In this document: in pieces, positions 48,419-58,998 of the stretch
Layout of the letters: each line of letters starts with the position of its first letter
Numbering within the stretch: position 1 is the stretch's first letter
NCBI GenBank assembly: GCA_977017575.1
Contig: CDRNVI010000015.1
Location: 434,001 to 498,000, forward strand
Direction: 5' to 3'
DNA: 64,000 nt
Origin: Paramoeba atlantica
Taxonomy: Eukaryota; Discosea
The notes under the pieces: model-generated
What the model was told of the DNA's origin: nothing
Database searches by the model: none
The model's input: only the letters and a program-made list of their open reading frames with translations
Translations under genes and position numbers: made by a program

Positions 48419-49192
48419 ATGCTGAGAGGCATCACATCCTCGTGGCAGGAAGCACTGCATGTGATGAATCACATGCTCCCTCTTCCTCGCAGCCTCGCTT
48501 CCGGATTGCTTTCGAAAGATTTATATCATCTGACTACGCTTTTATTACAAGCTAAGAAATACGACCTCTTTGCTTCGTTCCGCCAGGAGTATTTATCTCG
48601 CGATGGGGATAAACTTAACAAGTACGATGCTCGCTTGGGTTGCCTTGAAATGATTCGAGCTAGTGGTGATGTTGGTCGCGCGTACCCCGAGGCGCTACAA
48701 ATCTTTGCAGAGATGACACTATGTGGACTTTCTATTGACAGTGGTATTTACGATATCCTTTTGCGCGCATGTCAGAGAAATCATCTTTGGGAAGTCTCTT
48801 GTGGCCTCTACGTCGATATTCTACATAGCGGAGACGTGCATAGGCCAAAGCATTTTTCCATCTTAGCTACCACGCTGAGTAAGGTAGGCAAATGGGAACT
48901 TGTTCTTCATGCGGTTTCTGAAAGTGCGAAGCAACGCATGGACCACCATTTGGATGATGTCTGTCTTGGACAAATTCTACAGTGTACTGCTAATTCACAT
49001 TCTGGGTGGCGGCACGCGCTGATAGCTGTACTTCCATGGGTGTTAAAACGTTGTCAGAAACCAATGTCTATGGATTTTACCAAACTGATAACTTCAACTT
49101 CTCATGCACTACACAGCTTTGTGGATCCCCAAAAGATTCTTGAATTTGCCATAGAACAGACTACGCTTAATATGAATTCACAAGTTGATTAG
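48419..49192 (+). CDS. PPR-like helical-repeat protein
   Basis: 257 aa from the first ATG (the frame is open slightly upstream from a TTG). Helix pairs of about 35 residues are visible: YHLTTLLLQAKKYDLFASFR, AYPEALQIFAEMTLCGLSID with SGIYDILLRACQRNHLWEVS, and HFSILATTLSKVGKWELVLH. EALQIFAEMTLCGLSIDSGIY is close to the PPR consensus (AL-x-LF-x-x-M-x-x-x-G-x-x-P-x-x-x-TY). Such proteins bind organelle RNA or form mitoribosome parts in Euglenozoa. No obvious presequence, although the first residues are basic. Likely acceptor ATATACTAG ten bases upstream. Confidence 0.65.
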   Translation: MLRGITSSWQEALHVMNHMLPLPRSLASGLLSKDLYHLTTLLLQAKKYDLFASFRQEYLSRDGDKLNKYDARLGCLEMIRASGDVGRAYPEALQIFAEMTLCGLSIDSGIYDILLRACQRNHLWEVSCGLYVDILHSGDVHRPKHFSILATTLSKVGKWELVLHAVSESAKQRMDHHLDDVCLGQILQCTANSHSGWRHALIAVLPWVLKRCQKPMSMDFTKLITSTSHALHSFVDPQKILEFAIEQTTLNMNSQVD

Positions 49193-49946
49193 GGAACTTT
49201 ACTGGGAACGTTCCTTGTGATATCTACATACAGCGACAAATGTTGTCCCTATTCTATACTATTTTCCCTTTCATAAATAATTACTAGTATAATTACTAGT
49301 AGCATCATAATTATTTATGAACGGGCGAGTAGCAGTTCCACATTTTTATGGGCCACACTGAGGCGTTTCTTGTTGGACCTTTTTTCTCAAAAAAAAACAG
49401 ATGTCGAAGGCTTGTTTCGGAGCGCTTGCGAAGGCTCATCTTTACAAGTTCAAAGATTCTGTGAGATTAAACTCTTAGTTTTCGAATACTGCTTACCCTT
49501 ACACTTCGTCAAAGTGTTACTCAAAGTCTTTGAGTAAGGAGTAAACTACTTTTATGGAATTAACTTAAGCTAAAGTTATTTAATTATCAGTTCTACCCTC
49601 TACACCTGTATGCACCTTACACCTGCATCGCATCTTTACACTTTACTGGATACTTGAACTCAATACCCATTATTTAGTTACTCCAATAAAATTACCCCAT
49701 CATCGGAACAATGGGGTTGAAATTTACATTAACATTCTAGTATATTGTTACAGGGCATATTGTTATAGGGTCCGAGAAAACTCCTTCTCCACAATGATCT
49801 TTTGTTTTGTGGCCCCAAGTGCCTCAGTATGTAGCGTAGTACAAATCCTTTCTCCAATTTCTTATGTGTTTCTATTATATCTCTATTATGTTTTTCGAAC
49901 ATTTGCTTAAATCGATTACTTACTTTCGTTATTAGATTCACGTATC
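49193..49946. other. Intergenic region with small inverted repeats
   Basis: TTCATAAATAATTA and its near-complement ATAATTATTTATGAA face each other at 49272-49321 around ACTAGTATAATTACTAGTA. No gene called; a minus-strand 70-aa frame (49729-49941) is judged chance. Confidence 0.45.
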
Positions 49947-50426
49947 ATGTATCAATCCCGGAAGAATACTAACATAAACAAGCACAAGTTTTATCATCCC
50001 GGAACAGCTCGAAATCAACAAAAGCTAGAAAATGCGGAGCACGATCAGCTTGAAAAACTTCGACATGATGCAGAGCGCCAAAATCATATTGAGAAAGAAA
50101 GGGCTGAAATACAATTGCTGGCAATTGTTGATCCTGAAGCTGCTAAGAAAAAAGAACTACAATGGATGTATGAAGATTGGTCGTTTTCAAAGTCTGCTGA
50201 CAATTCACTAGTATCCAACTCCTCTTTGCAAAAAAATACAACAAGCAATACTTCAAATACATCGCGCAGCACGACTTCTTCATTATCCATGCATTCTAAT
50301 CGACGCGATTTAAAGCACTCTGAAGGAGGTGCACAACGTGACATTGATCGCAAAAGTAAATTGATGGAGGATCCAATGGCGCTGATTTACGCCATGCGGG
50401 ATCGTCAAACGTACGGCTCATTTTGA
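49947..50426 (+). CDS. CWC25: CWC25-like spliceosome factor
   Basis: 159 aa. The N-terminus follows the CIR-N/CWC25 pattern: INKHKFYHPGTARNQQKLEN for the usual LNLKKSWHPxTLRNVEKVWK, then a charged coiled coil and KKKELQWMYEDW for KKLDWMYQG. The end, KLMEDPMALIYAMRDRQ, resembles the EDPLxxIRxxE segment of CWC25. The middle is a Ser/Thr/Asn-rich disordered linker. CWC25 joins the activated spliceosome to promote the first transesterification, which in trans-splicing is the SL-branching step. Much shorter than animal CWC25, as expected of a compact protist form. Acceptor TTATTAG lies 11 bases before the ATG. Confidence 0.75.
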   Translation: MYQSRKNTNINKHKFYHPGTARNQQKLENAEHDQLEKLRHDAERQNHIEKERAEIQLLAIVDPEAAKKKELQWMYEDWSFSKSADNSLVSNSSLQKNTTSNTSNTSRSTTSSLSMHSNRRDLKHSEGGAQRDIDRKSKLMEDPMALIYAMRDRQTYGSF

Positions 50427-50599
50427 GGCTCACCTCACAAAATAACTTCTGCAAGTAATGTATTTTTTTGTCCTTTTACGAGGATAATACAGTATCAATA
50501 ATTATCGAGTCTTACCTACATACAAAGTAGTCCTGTAGTCTTTGCATAGTGTATTTTTATCATATATTTTTCAAACCTCAGTTTTAATAGGTGCATAGT

Positions 50600-50617
50600 A
50601 TGTGCACGGATCAATGA
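50600..50617 (+). promoter_or_regulatory. Short upstream ORF overlapping the PRP5 start
   Basis: ATGTGCACGGATCAATGA encodes five residues, and its stop TGA overlaps the main ATG (50614) as ATGA. If the mRNA 5' end is at the AG at 50589-50590 the uORF is translated first; if at the AG at 50597-50598 the ATG still lies just inside. It could damp or couple initiation. Confidence 0.35.
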
Positions 50618-52902
50618 CTGACTCATTAGATCAAGCTAAGAAAGATGTACGCATACCTCAAATTTCGAAAGTTGAGCAGCAACTGAGTAGTAAAGCCCAG
50701 TGTTCTGCATCCAATAAGTCGGACGATGTAATAGGAGCACCCTGCAGTGACGGCGAGGATGAAGATGATTACGCCGCGTCTTTTCAAGAAATTCTTAACA
50801 ATTTGCGTCACGAAAGTCAGGAGGACGCGCTCTCCTCTAAAACAGCACAAGAAGAAAGATTTCCCCAATATTCCAATACTTTCGCGCCCTTGAGAGATGC
50901 ACGAGCTACAAAGCTACGTGAGCTAAATTGTTTAGATCACTCTAAAATTAAATATTTAGCAATACGGAAAGATATATACGTACCTTCGCCTGATATTTCA
51001 ACACTTTCTGATCAAGATGTTCGAGCGACACTAGAGGAGATGGATCATACTAAAATAAAAGGCACAAATCCACAGCGACCTATCGCTAAATGGTATCAAT
51101 GTGGCTTTGACGAAACGATTACGCGCACCTTGGCTGATCTGGGGTACCAGGAGCCATTTCCTGTACAAAGAGCATGTATACCATGTCTACTTTCGGGTCG
51201 TGATTTGATGTGCCTGGCCCAGACGGGAAGCGGTAAGACACTCGCATACTGTCTTCCTATGTTACGACACGTTCGTACGCAACCTCCCCTTGAATTGCAC
51301 GAAGGGCCGATCGCACTGATTTTGGTTTGTACCCGTGAACTTGCACAACAAATAGGTAAATGTCTAGAGTCTTTCTGCGTTGCCTTGAAATTCAAGTTAT
51401 GCGTCACCTTTGGTGGAGAAAGTGTTTCAAAAGATATCTCTAGTGTACGAGAGGGATGTCATATTATAGTGTGCACTCCTGGGCGCCTTATGGAATTGCT
51501 AGTTGCCAATCGTGGAAAGGTTCTTAGCCTGCGACGCACCTCATTCGTCGTTTTGGATGAAGCTGATCGGCTTTTTGATGAAGGCTTTGGTATTCAAATA
51601 AGAAAAATTTTTGATAGCGTTCGTCCCGATCGTCAGTGTGCCATGTTTTCTGCTACAATGCCGAGTTTTATTCAACGTGCTGCAAAGCGCTTTCTTATGG
51701 ATCCGTTATGGGTTTCTGTAGGATCTCGCATTAGTGTTTCGAAAAATGTTATTCAGGCTGTGGAATGTTTTGAGAAAGATGAAGAACGATTTCTCCGTCT
51801 TTTGGAATTACTAGGCGATCATGTAAATAAAAATTGTCTAGTTCTTGTTTTTGTTGAAAGAAAGTCCCATGTAGAAGATCTGCATCTTCATTTACAAAAA
51901 TTTGGATATGATTGTGCTAGTTTACATTCTGGAATGGACTCCGTGGATCGAAAAATATCTTTACAAGATTTTAACCGCACCGGTGATCGTTTTGCTAAAG
52001 CGGTTCTAATTGCAACTGGTGTTGCGGCACGTGGACTTGATTTATTAAATTTAGATCTCGTAATTAACTACACAACGCCTCCCTGCTTGGAAGAATATAT
52101 TCATCGGGTAGGACGCACAGGACGAGCGGGTAAGAAGGGAAATGCAGTAACTTTTCTGCTGCACTCCGACGATGCGAAACATGCTATTTACCTGCAACAA
52201 GCATTGCGTTCCAGCGATCACAATGTGCCTGAATGGCTTGAAGCGATGGCTGCGGAGGAATACGCCAAAGTCCATCCTGATTCCAAGGGTGTGGTAGTCT
52301 GGAATCCCATCGATTCGCAGTCACATTATGGAGGCCGGGGATACAAGTTTGATGCAAAAGAATCTCGGAAAGACCGAAAACGGAAACGAATGGAGCAAAA
52401 GGAGCTTATGACTTCGATTGGTCTTGATGAGTCTTCAGACTCTGAAGTTTACACGTCTGATGAAAAGGATGCAGATAAAACGGATTGGGACTCTACAACG
52501 GATTCTGTAGTTCAAGGAGTCATAGCACGGACCGGTCGAGAGGTTGCTCTTACCACGGGAGATGCTAAAAGCCGAGCTCTCGCCGTGATTAGCGCCTTAA
52601 ACGAGATGAGGGCGCAGGAAGAAGCCATGGCTTCCAAAGGTATATTTTTTGCTTCTGTTGATTTAAATGAGTGTAGTTCTCGAATTCGACGCAAAGCTAC
52701 ATCCCGACAAGCCTTTGCGGATATTCAAGAAAGGACAACGACAACTATCACCGTACGTGGCGAGTACATGCCTCCCAGTCGACGTCGGTCGGCAGGCAGG
52801 GAGCCTTTGCACCTCCGCATTGAGGGATCTTCGAAGGATGAAGTCCAAAATGCTGCACGCCAAATAAAAGGTTGGATGCTAGAGAACGAAGATCTCTGGT
52901 AA
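50614..52902 (+). CDS. PRP5: Prp5/DDX46-type DEAD-box splicing helicase
   Basis: 762 aa. Prp5-type features: before the helicase core, GTNPQRPIAKWYQCGF (about 148-165); C-terminal RIRRKATSRQAFADIQERTT, TTITVRGEYMPPSRRRSAGR, LRIEGSSKDEVQNAARQI, the KH-like tail of DDX46. Core motifs are complete: AQTGSGKT (about 203), CTRELAQQ, TPGRLMEL, DEAD (315), SAT, HRVGRTGRAG (497). Prp5 remodels U2 snRNP at the branch site during pre-spliceosome assembly. First ATG after a short uORF. The acidic Ser-rich stretch near 600 is a likely phosphorylated linker. Neighbour CWC25 is a partner in the same pathway. Confidence 0.9.
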   Translation: MTDSLDQAKKDVRIPQISKVEQQLSSKAQCSASNKSDDVIGAPCSDGEDEDDYAASFQEILNNLRHESQEDALSSKTAQEERFPQYSNTFAPLRDARATKLRELNCLDHSKIKYLAIRKDIYVPSPDISTLSDQDVRATLEEMDHTKIKGTNPQRPIAKWYQCGFDETITRTLADLGYQEPFPVQRACIPCLLSGRDLMCLAQTGSGKTLAYCLPMLRHVRTQPPLELHEGPIALILVCTRELAQQIGKCLESFCVALKFKLCVTFGGESVSKDISSVREGCHIIVCTPGRLMELLVANRGKVLSLRRTSFVVLDEADRLFDEGFGIQIRKIFDSVRPDRQCAMFSATMPSFIQRAAKRFLMDPLWVSVGSRISVSKNVIQAVECFEKDEERFLRLLELLGDHVNKNCLVLVFVERKSHVEDLHLHLQKFGYDCASLHSGMDSVDRKISLQDFNRTGDRFAKAVLIATGVAARGLDLLNLDLVINYTTPPCLEEYIHRVGRTGRAGKKGNAVTFLLHSDDAKHAIYLQQALRSSDHNVPEWLEAMAAEEYAKVHPDSKGVVVWNPIDSQSHYGGRGYKFDAKESRKDRKRKRMEQKELMTSIGLDESSDSEVYTSDEKDADKTDWDSTTDSVVQGVIARTGREVALTTGDAKSRALAVISALNEMRAQEEAMASKGIFFASVDLNECSSRIRRKATSRQAFADIQERTTTTITVRGEYMPPSRRRSAGREPLHLRIEGSSKDEVQNAARQIKGWMLENEDLW

Positions 52903-53265
52903 TTTTCTTAAGCATATTAATAATTCTTTTATTGCTATTCTTTGCAATGAAACACGATAATTTAGTTGCATCTTCGTTTGTATCTTCACCTCACCCAGTG
53001 CCGTGCAAAGTGGCACTCTCTGAGTCTTGTTTCTGTCATTACATATGTTACCTTACACATTGCCTCTTTTTTTGGTATCAGCGATATCATGTAATCTCGT
53101 GTATCTTATACTTTGTCTTTTTCATTTATCCAACTTTTACAAGTATCTAGAAAATTGATTGACATACGATCGATACAGGGTACAAGAACTGACATGGCTA
53201 TCACTTTCTAAAAATAAACTAAGTAACAGTAATCAGAACTTTTTACTTGTTCAAGCACTCCATTT
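52903..53265. other. Intergenic spacer
   Basis: T-rich DNA. A hydrophobic 92-aa frame (52872-53150) starts inside PRP5 and is judged chance. TTTACTTGTTCAAG (to 53255) is the likely acceptor of the next gene. Confidence 0.4.
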
Positions 53266-56200
53266 ATGTCGTGCATACCCCTTGAGATAGAACAGGTGGG
53301 TTTCAGCGTTCTAGGCTCCAATGATTATCATCAATTGGCTATAGTTCAGTGTCAAGATCCCTTGTCACGATCCCAGGGAATCACTGTCATGCACCCGGCA
53401 CTGGGGCCATTGAATAAGTCGGATAGTTGCTATACATGTGACAATGCTTTAGTCGATTGTTTCGGCCACTATGGTGTTATTCGGTTACAGATGCCTGTTT
53501 TCAACGTTGGGTTCTTGACGTATATTATCCGTTTACTGCATGTTCTTTGCAAATCTTGTGGACGCCTTTTGTTAATACAAGAGCGTATTCGCCATTTCGC
53601 GCATCGCTTTAGCAACTCTCGAGGACTCGAATTTTCCCAACGCAAAGGCTTACTCTTGCAAGTACTTTCGGAGGCTCGAAAGACCCAGCTCTGTCCACAT
53701 TGCAAGGCTTGGAACGGTCGCGTCTTCAAAGCTAAAGGCATGGCTTTTAAACTCGTGCATGAGCCCTTTGTTAAACCAGGACGAAGGGTTCGGGTCGAAT
53801 TACGGCATGATTTTGAGTTAAATTTTGCACAAGCAGCAAAGATGAATCCTCGCATAGGTCCACATCTCAAAAACGCGCAACAAGATCTCACGCCTGATGT
53901 TGTGCTAGAATTGTTTCAGAAAACTTCTATGGAAGACTGCATTGCTTTAGACATGGCTGGACCTCACATACTGCGAAATCTTATTTTGCAAGATGTCCAC
54001 GTCCCCCCAAGTTGCGTGCGCCCGGCACCTCCTCCCAACAATGCAGGAATAATTAGGCAAGACGATTTGACGACCGCGTTGAATGACATAATAGGTTGGT
54101 CAGACGAGATGAAAAAGCATCTTTTGGCAGGAGGAACCTCCCAGCGATTTTTAGAGCTTTGGGATAATCTCCAAGTGAACGTTGCCCGATACATTGACGA
54201 TTCGCTTCCTCACTTTCCAAAGAATCTCCGAGACAAGGGACCTGGTCCACTATTGTCTCTTGTGTCACGTATAAAAGGTAAAGCTGGAAGATTTCGTCGC
54301 ACATTAAGTGGAAAGCGAGTTAATTTTTCAGGGCGCTCTGTTATTTCTCCAGATCCCAATCTTGATATTGCTGAACTAGCTGTTCCACTCCAAGTAGCAA
54401 AAATTTTAACGTACCCTCAACGCGTGTATTCCCAGAATATTGAAATACTTCGAAAGCTTGTAAGACGCGGTCCTGATATGTATCCCGGCGCTAACTTTGT
54501 ATATTTCAAGTCCCGTGGAGAAAAAAGGGACTTGCGTTCTATTCGTACAGACAAAACTTTCGTAGCTCAGTGTCTGCAAGAAGGTGACATCGTAGAACGT
54601 CACCTTTTGGATGGCGACGCCGTGATTTTTAATCGCCAGCCTTCTTTGCATCGACTTTCCATGCTTGCACATCGTGCCCGTGTTTTACCTCAGCGGACAC
54701 TTCGCTTCAATGAATGTGTATGTCTTCCATATAATGCCGACTTTGACGGAGATGAAATGAACATTCATCTTCCTCAAACAGAGGAAGCTCGAGTGGAGTC
54801 GCTCGAATTAATGATTTCCAACAAGAATCTTATTAACGCTAGAAATGGTTCTCCAGTAATTGCTGCTATGCAAGATTTTTTGACAGGATCATATCTTTTG
54901 ACTCGGAAAAACGTTTTCATGGATCGCGTTACATTTGCACAAAATCAAACTCATATGCTCGAAAGCAACGCACAGTATCTGCGCCATCCGGTGATTTGCA
55001 AACCAATGGAATTGTGGACAGGAAAACAGCTTTTTGAATCACTAATTTGTCCTGATCCTTCTGCACAAGCTTTATCATTGAGTTTTCGCTCCACTACACG
55101 ATTCTTTTCGAATATTGAACGGGAAATGTGTCTAAAGGAAGGATTTGTTTCGTTTCTTGGAAATGAAATGATTTCTGGTTCTATGGATAAGAGTATTCTT
55201 GGTAGTGGCGATCGATCAAAGGATTCTTTGTTTTTTGCACTTCAACAAATTTGTGGATCTGAGTACGCCAGCAAATGCATGGGTCGTCTTTGTCGCCTTA
55301 CTTCTCGTTGGTTAACAAATATTGGATTCAGCATAGGTATCGAGGACGTCTGTCCAGCACCTGAATTGTTACGAACAGCTTCTCTAATCATAAAAGGCGG
55401 ATACCAAAGAGCTGACGGGCTAATTAACACATTTCAAAGTGGTATTCTCCTTTCAGATCCTGGTTGCACAGTTGAAGATACTGTAGAAAGCCGACTTACT
55501 AGAGTATGGAGCGATGTCAGAGAAAGTTGCGGAAAATTGTGCAAAGACTCTTTGTTATCTACAAATCCCGCGCTTGTTATGGCTGAATGTGGAAGTAAAG
55601 GGAGTATTCTTAATATTTCTCAGATGGTTGTGTGCGTCGGACAACAAATTGTGCAGGAAAAGCGTATTCAAAATTTTTTTCAAGATAGATCTACACCTCA
55701 CTTCCCAAAATATACACGCAGTGCCGAAGCTAGGGGATTCGTTCAGAATAGCTTTTGCACTGGATTAACACCAACGGAATTTGTTTTTCACACTATGGCA
55801 GGTCGGGAAGGCCTTGTACAGAGCGCTGTAAAAACAGCTCAAACGGGCTATCTTGGTCGCAGGATAATGAAAGTCTTGGAAGACCTAGTAGTTGAATACG
55901 ATGGAAGTGTGCGTAACGCTGCAGGCATGATAATTCAGTTTCAATACGGTGAAGATGGCCAAGATCCAATGGACATGGAGACGGGAATTTTTTCCGTCAA
56001 TTTTCGAGCGTTATGGATACAACTTCAGGCTCAAGCACCTTCGAATATATCTTCCCACTCTTCATGTCTCACGCCAGGTGAAATGAAGAAGTTTTTTGAT
56101 TCCACGTTGCAGGATGACATTAATAAAAGGTGTGGCGCACATTTTCGAAACGCTCTTTTTGAATTTTTCAACACAAAAGTGGACGAATTAGTTCGTTTCA

Positions 56201-57459
56201 GAACCTCTATTGGGCTCCCTGGTGAAGTTCGTGGCCACACGAAACAAGACATGGAAAAAGAGCTTCTCATACCTAGTGACTTGTTTGTTACTGACGACAT
56301 TGTTCAGCACTTTTTTGCTACCTGTGTTCAGAGATATTTTCGTAAAGTATGTCAGCCGGGTACGCCATGCGGCGTTATTGCTGCTCAAAGTTTATCCGAG
56401 CCCACCACGCAGATGACATTGCGTACATTTCACTTTGCCGGAGTGGCTGGGATGAGCGTAACACAAGGGGTTCCACGAATAGAGGAAATTATGGACGCAA
56501 GAAAAAAGATTTCGACACCTATAGTAACGGTTCACCTTGAAAATTCAAGTAGCGAAATTGCTGCACGTATTTTAAAGGGTCGTATTGAGCGCACAACGCT
56601 GCGTGATATTCTGCTCCGAGTACAGACAGTGATCACTCCCCACGATGTTTTCCTAAGCTTAACTTTATGTTTAGACACCATCTCAAAGCTTCAGCTAGGA
56701 ATAAACGCTACAGACGTGGCACGAAGCCTTGTGCAATCTTCAAAAACTTTAAGACTGCAACTCAGTACCTCTCACATTCGAGTAATGAGTCGAGACACAT
56801 TACATGTTAAGCCAGTAAATTTAGATCGAGAACAATTATTGTACAATCTTGATCACATCCGACACAAACTTGGAGACGTGATTGTTGCTGGACTGTCAAC
56901 CTGCTCCCGTGCTGTAATTAGTAATGTTTCTAAAACGGTCGATAAACCTTGCTACACGTTAATGGTAGAAACAAGCGATTTACTTCATTTAATGGGGATT
57001 AGTGGAGTCTGTTTTGAAAGGACAACTTCGAATCATATCACGAACGTGGAATCCGTGTTAGGCATAGAAGCCGCCCGACGAAAAATTATCGAAGAAATCG
57101 CGGCCGTAATGAATGTCTACGGTCTTACTATTGATCCTCGTCATACAATGTTGCTTGCCGACGCTATGACTGCTCGAGGACGTGTTCTCGGAACGACGAA
57201 TGTAGGAATGACAAAAGATCGAGACAGCGTTTTGAAGCTCGCATCTTTTGAGCGCACCCAGGAACATTTGTTCCAGGCTGCTCTACATGATCGTGTGGAC
57301 AAATACATGGGTGTCTCGGAAAGTATTATTTTGGGAAGACCTCCTCGTGTTGGTACGAACATGTGTTCTATCCTCTATGACTCGCGTCCCCTGGTTCCGT
57401 GTCAGTGTTCAGATTCAACAGTGCTTCGCCCAGTTGTAGTTAGGAATTACCCTGCATAG
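53266..57459 (+). CDS. RPC1: RNA polymerase III largest subunit (RPC1)
   Basis: 1397 aa in one intronless ORF, the normal RPC1 length and without a Pol II CTD. N-terminal clamp zinc sites: SDSCYTCDNALVDCFGHYG and LCPHCKAW. Active-site YNADFDGDEMNIHLPQTEEA (three Mg-binding Asp, about 491-495), RNGSPVIAAMQDFLTGSYLL, funnel and trigger-loop region MAGREGLVQSAVKTAQTGYL, bridge-helix-proximal PTTQMTLRTFHFAGVAGM. The Pol III marker is GVPRIEEIMDARKKISTPIV, where Pol II has VxLGVPRLxEIINVAKK. Transcribes tRNA, 5S rRNA and small RNA genes. Start fits the family N-terminus. No anomalies. Confidence 0.95.
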   Translation: MSCIPLEIEQVGFSVLGSNDYHQLAIVQCQDPLSRSQGITVMHPALGPLNKSDSCYTCDNALVDCFGHYGVIRLQMPVFNVGFLTYIIRLLHVLCKSCGRLLLIQERIRHFAHRFSNSRGLEFSQRKGLLLQVLSEARKTQLCPHCKAWNGRVFKAKGMAFKLVHEPFVKPGRRVRVELRHDFELNFAQAAKMNPRIGPHLKNAQQDLTPDVVLELFQKTSMEDCIALDMAGPHILRNLILQDVHVPPSCVRPAPPPNNAGIIRQDDLTTALNDIIGWSDEMKKHLLAGGTSQRFLELWDNLQVNVARYIDDSLPHFPKNLRDKGPGPLLSLVSRIKGKAGRFRRTLSGKRVNFSGRSVISPDPNLDIAELAVPLQVAKILTYPQRVYSQNIEILRKLVRRGPDMYPGANFVYFKSRGEKRDLRSIRTDKTFVAQCLQEGDIVERHLLDGDAVIFNRQPSLHRLSMLAHRARVLPQRTLRFNECVCLPYNADFDGDEMNIHLPQTEEARVESLELMISNKNLINARNGSPVIAAMQDFLTGSYLLTRKNVFMDRVTFAQNQTHMLESNAQYLRHPVICKPMELWTGKQLFESLICPDPSAQALSLSFRSTTRFFSNIEREMCLKEGFVSFLGNEMISGSMDKSILGSGDRSKDSLFFALQQICGSEYASKCMGRLCRLTSRWLTNIGFSIGIEDVCPAPELLRTASLIIKGGYQRADGLINTFQSGILLSDPGCTVEDTVESRLTRVWSDVRESCGKLCKDSLLSTNPALVMAECGSKGSILNISQMVVCVGQQIVQEKRIQNFFQDRSTPHFPKYTRSAEARGFVQNSFCTGLTPTEFVFHTMAGREGLVQSAVKTAQTGYLGRRIMKVLEDLVVEYDGSVRNAAGMIIQFQYGEDGQDPMDMETGIFSVNFRALWIQLQAQAPSNISSHSSCLTPGEMKKFFDSTLQDDINKRCGAHFRNALFEFFNTKVDELVRFRTSIGLPGEVRGHTKQDMEKELLIPSDLFVTDDIVQHFFATCVQRYFRKVCQPGTPCGVIAAQSLSEPTTQMTLRTFHFAGVAGMSVTQGVPRIEEIMDARKKISTPIVTVHLENSSSEIAARILKGRIERTTLRDILLRVQTVITPHDVFLSLTLCLDTISKLQLGINATDVARSLVQSSKTLRLQLSTSHIRVMSRDTLHVKPVNLDREQLLYNLDHIRHKLGDVIVAGLSTCSRAVISNVSKTVDKPCYTLMVETSDLLHLMGISGVCFERTTSNHITNVESVLGIEAARRKIIEEIAAVMNVYGLTIDPRHTMLLADAMTARGRVLGTTNVGMTKDRDSVLKLASFERTQEHLFQAALHDRVDKYMGVSESIILGRPPRVGTNMCSILYDSRPLVPCQCSDSTVLRPVVVRNYPA

Positions 57460-57568
57460 ATGATAGATTAATTCGAAGCTTTTGTTTCACGATAGCAATC
57501 TAAATATTCTAAACTAGTCACATCTTATTGAATTTAAAAAATGGCATTGTTGTATGGCATCTTAATAC
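57460..57568. other. Short spacer after RPC1
   Basis: AT-rich, nothing recognised. Confidence 0.4.
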
Positions 57569-58095
57569 CGTCAAAGTACTTATTAACGGAATAAAAATCA
57601 TTGGAACAATAATTAACGGAATAATTATTCATTTTTAAATTTTTACCAAACTCTTCCCAAAAATTTTAGTCGGTTGTCGGTCTGTTCATCAACAAAATTC
57701 AAAATATTTCTCTCCAGAAGAAAAAATACGACGTCACCGCGAAAGGACGAATCGATTACGACGTATCAGCAGAAGTTACAAGATAGATGTATTGAAAGGT
57801 TTCATCCAACCAAATCACTTTACTGATATTGACTAAGGTTTTGATATCTTTAAAAACGTTTAGTATGTTTTCATATCATGTTTACTTGGGTTTTTTCCGC
57901 TCATTCTTAAGGTTGGTCTTGTTTTTCCCTCATGTAAACATACGTAATCGGATTTCTTAATATGTTTTCTTCTCATTAATTTTTTCTCTTGACGCTAAAA
58001 TTTTGTTACGAATTTCGTAAAAATCATTGGAATAGTAATTAACGGAATAATTTCCTCCCAAAAAAAATTCCGTTAATTATTATTATTGTTATTAA

Positions 58096-58995
58096 TTGCG
58101 GTGGTTGTAAAACTACCGCTCTACACTCGATTATTGAAAAAAAAGTGAACAAAAACAGTGAAAATATAAAGGGGAACACAGTAATATAATAGAAGAAAAA
58201 AATATAAAAGGGGGCTCCGGTGGACCAAAACTGAAAAAAAAAATTGATAAAAATGGGGGGTCCATGGGGGGGTCCAGGGCGGGGGGTCCAGGGGGTCATG
58301 GTCGAGCAAATTTTTTCGAAAAAATTAGTTTTCGAAAAAAAACCGCAGAAAGGGTAGCCGGGGTCTCGGCGCGCATTTTCCACCCCCCTACCCGGGGGTG
58401 ACCCCCCCGCGTATCCGCAGGACGGGTCCGCCAAGTTCGGATTTTTTCGGAAATTTTTTTTTGAAAAAAATTTCAACTTGGCGAAAAAAATGACAAAAAA
58501 AATATTTTTCCAAAATCGTTTCCCCTATTGTATTTTGATAGTTTGGGACCTACACTAGCTTTCTCCGCAGTTGTTTTCGCAAGGTATCACTTCTTCGAAC
58601 CGTGGTGCGCCCCTCAAAATGACCCATGTTTGACTAAAAAAGGTGAAAAAGTATTTTTCGGACCTAAAGGGGCATTTTTGTGTCGAAAGAATGGTATGGT
58701 TGGAGTCGCATTCTCTACCCAATACGTTCGGTAGGCTTTGATTCATGCCTACGAGTGATTTCCCACGCGCAAATGTCGGATTTAGTGCTCTGACAGCAAA
58801 AATACGCGAAAATCACCCCATTTTTACCCGAAATTCGGCTATTTTTGGCTATAATCTTTCCGTTTTCCAGGCTAAATTTTCTTTTTTAGGCTCTTCGTTA
58901 AACGCGGCGGTAGTTTTCAACGCGAAGCGCGCAGCATGAGTGACTTCAAAGTTGAAAACAACCACCGCGTTTAACGAAGAGCCTAAAAAAGAAAT
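58096..58995 (-). mobile_element. HER copy C, complete
   Basis: About 900 bp, inverted relative to copy B and nearly identical to it. The left end is the small hairpin TTGCGGTGGTTGTAAAACTA onward; the right end is the long palindrome ending CCTAAAAAAGAAAT at 58995. Differences from B are few substitutions and homopolymer lengths. Confidence 0.85.
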
Positions 58996-58998
58996 TAA

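Noticed and set aside
52872-53150. Hydrophobic 92-aa ORF after PRP5
   Set aside because: Starts inside PRP5 from a non-ATG codon and reads T-rich intergenic DNA.
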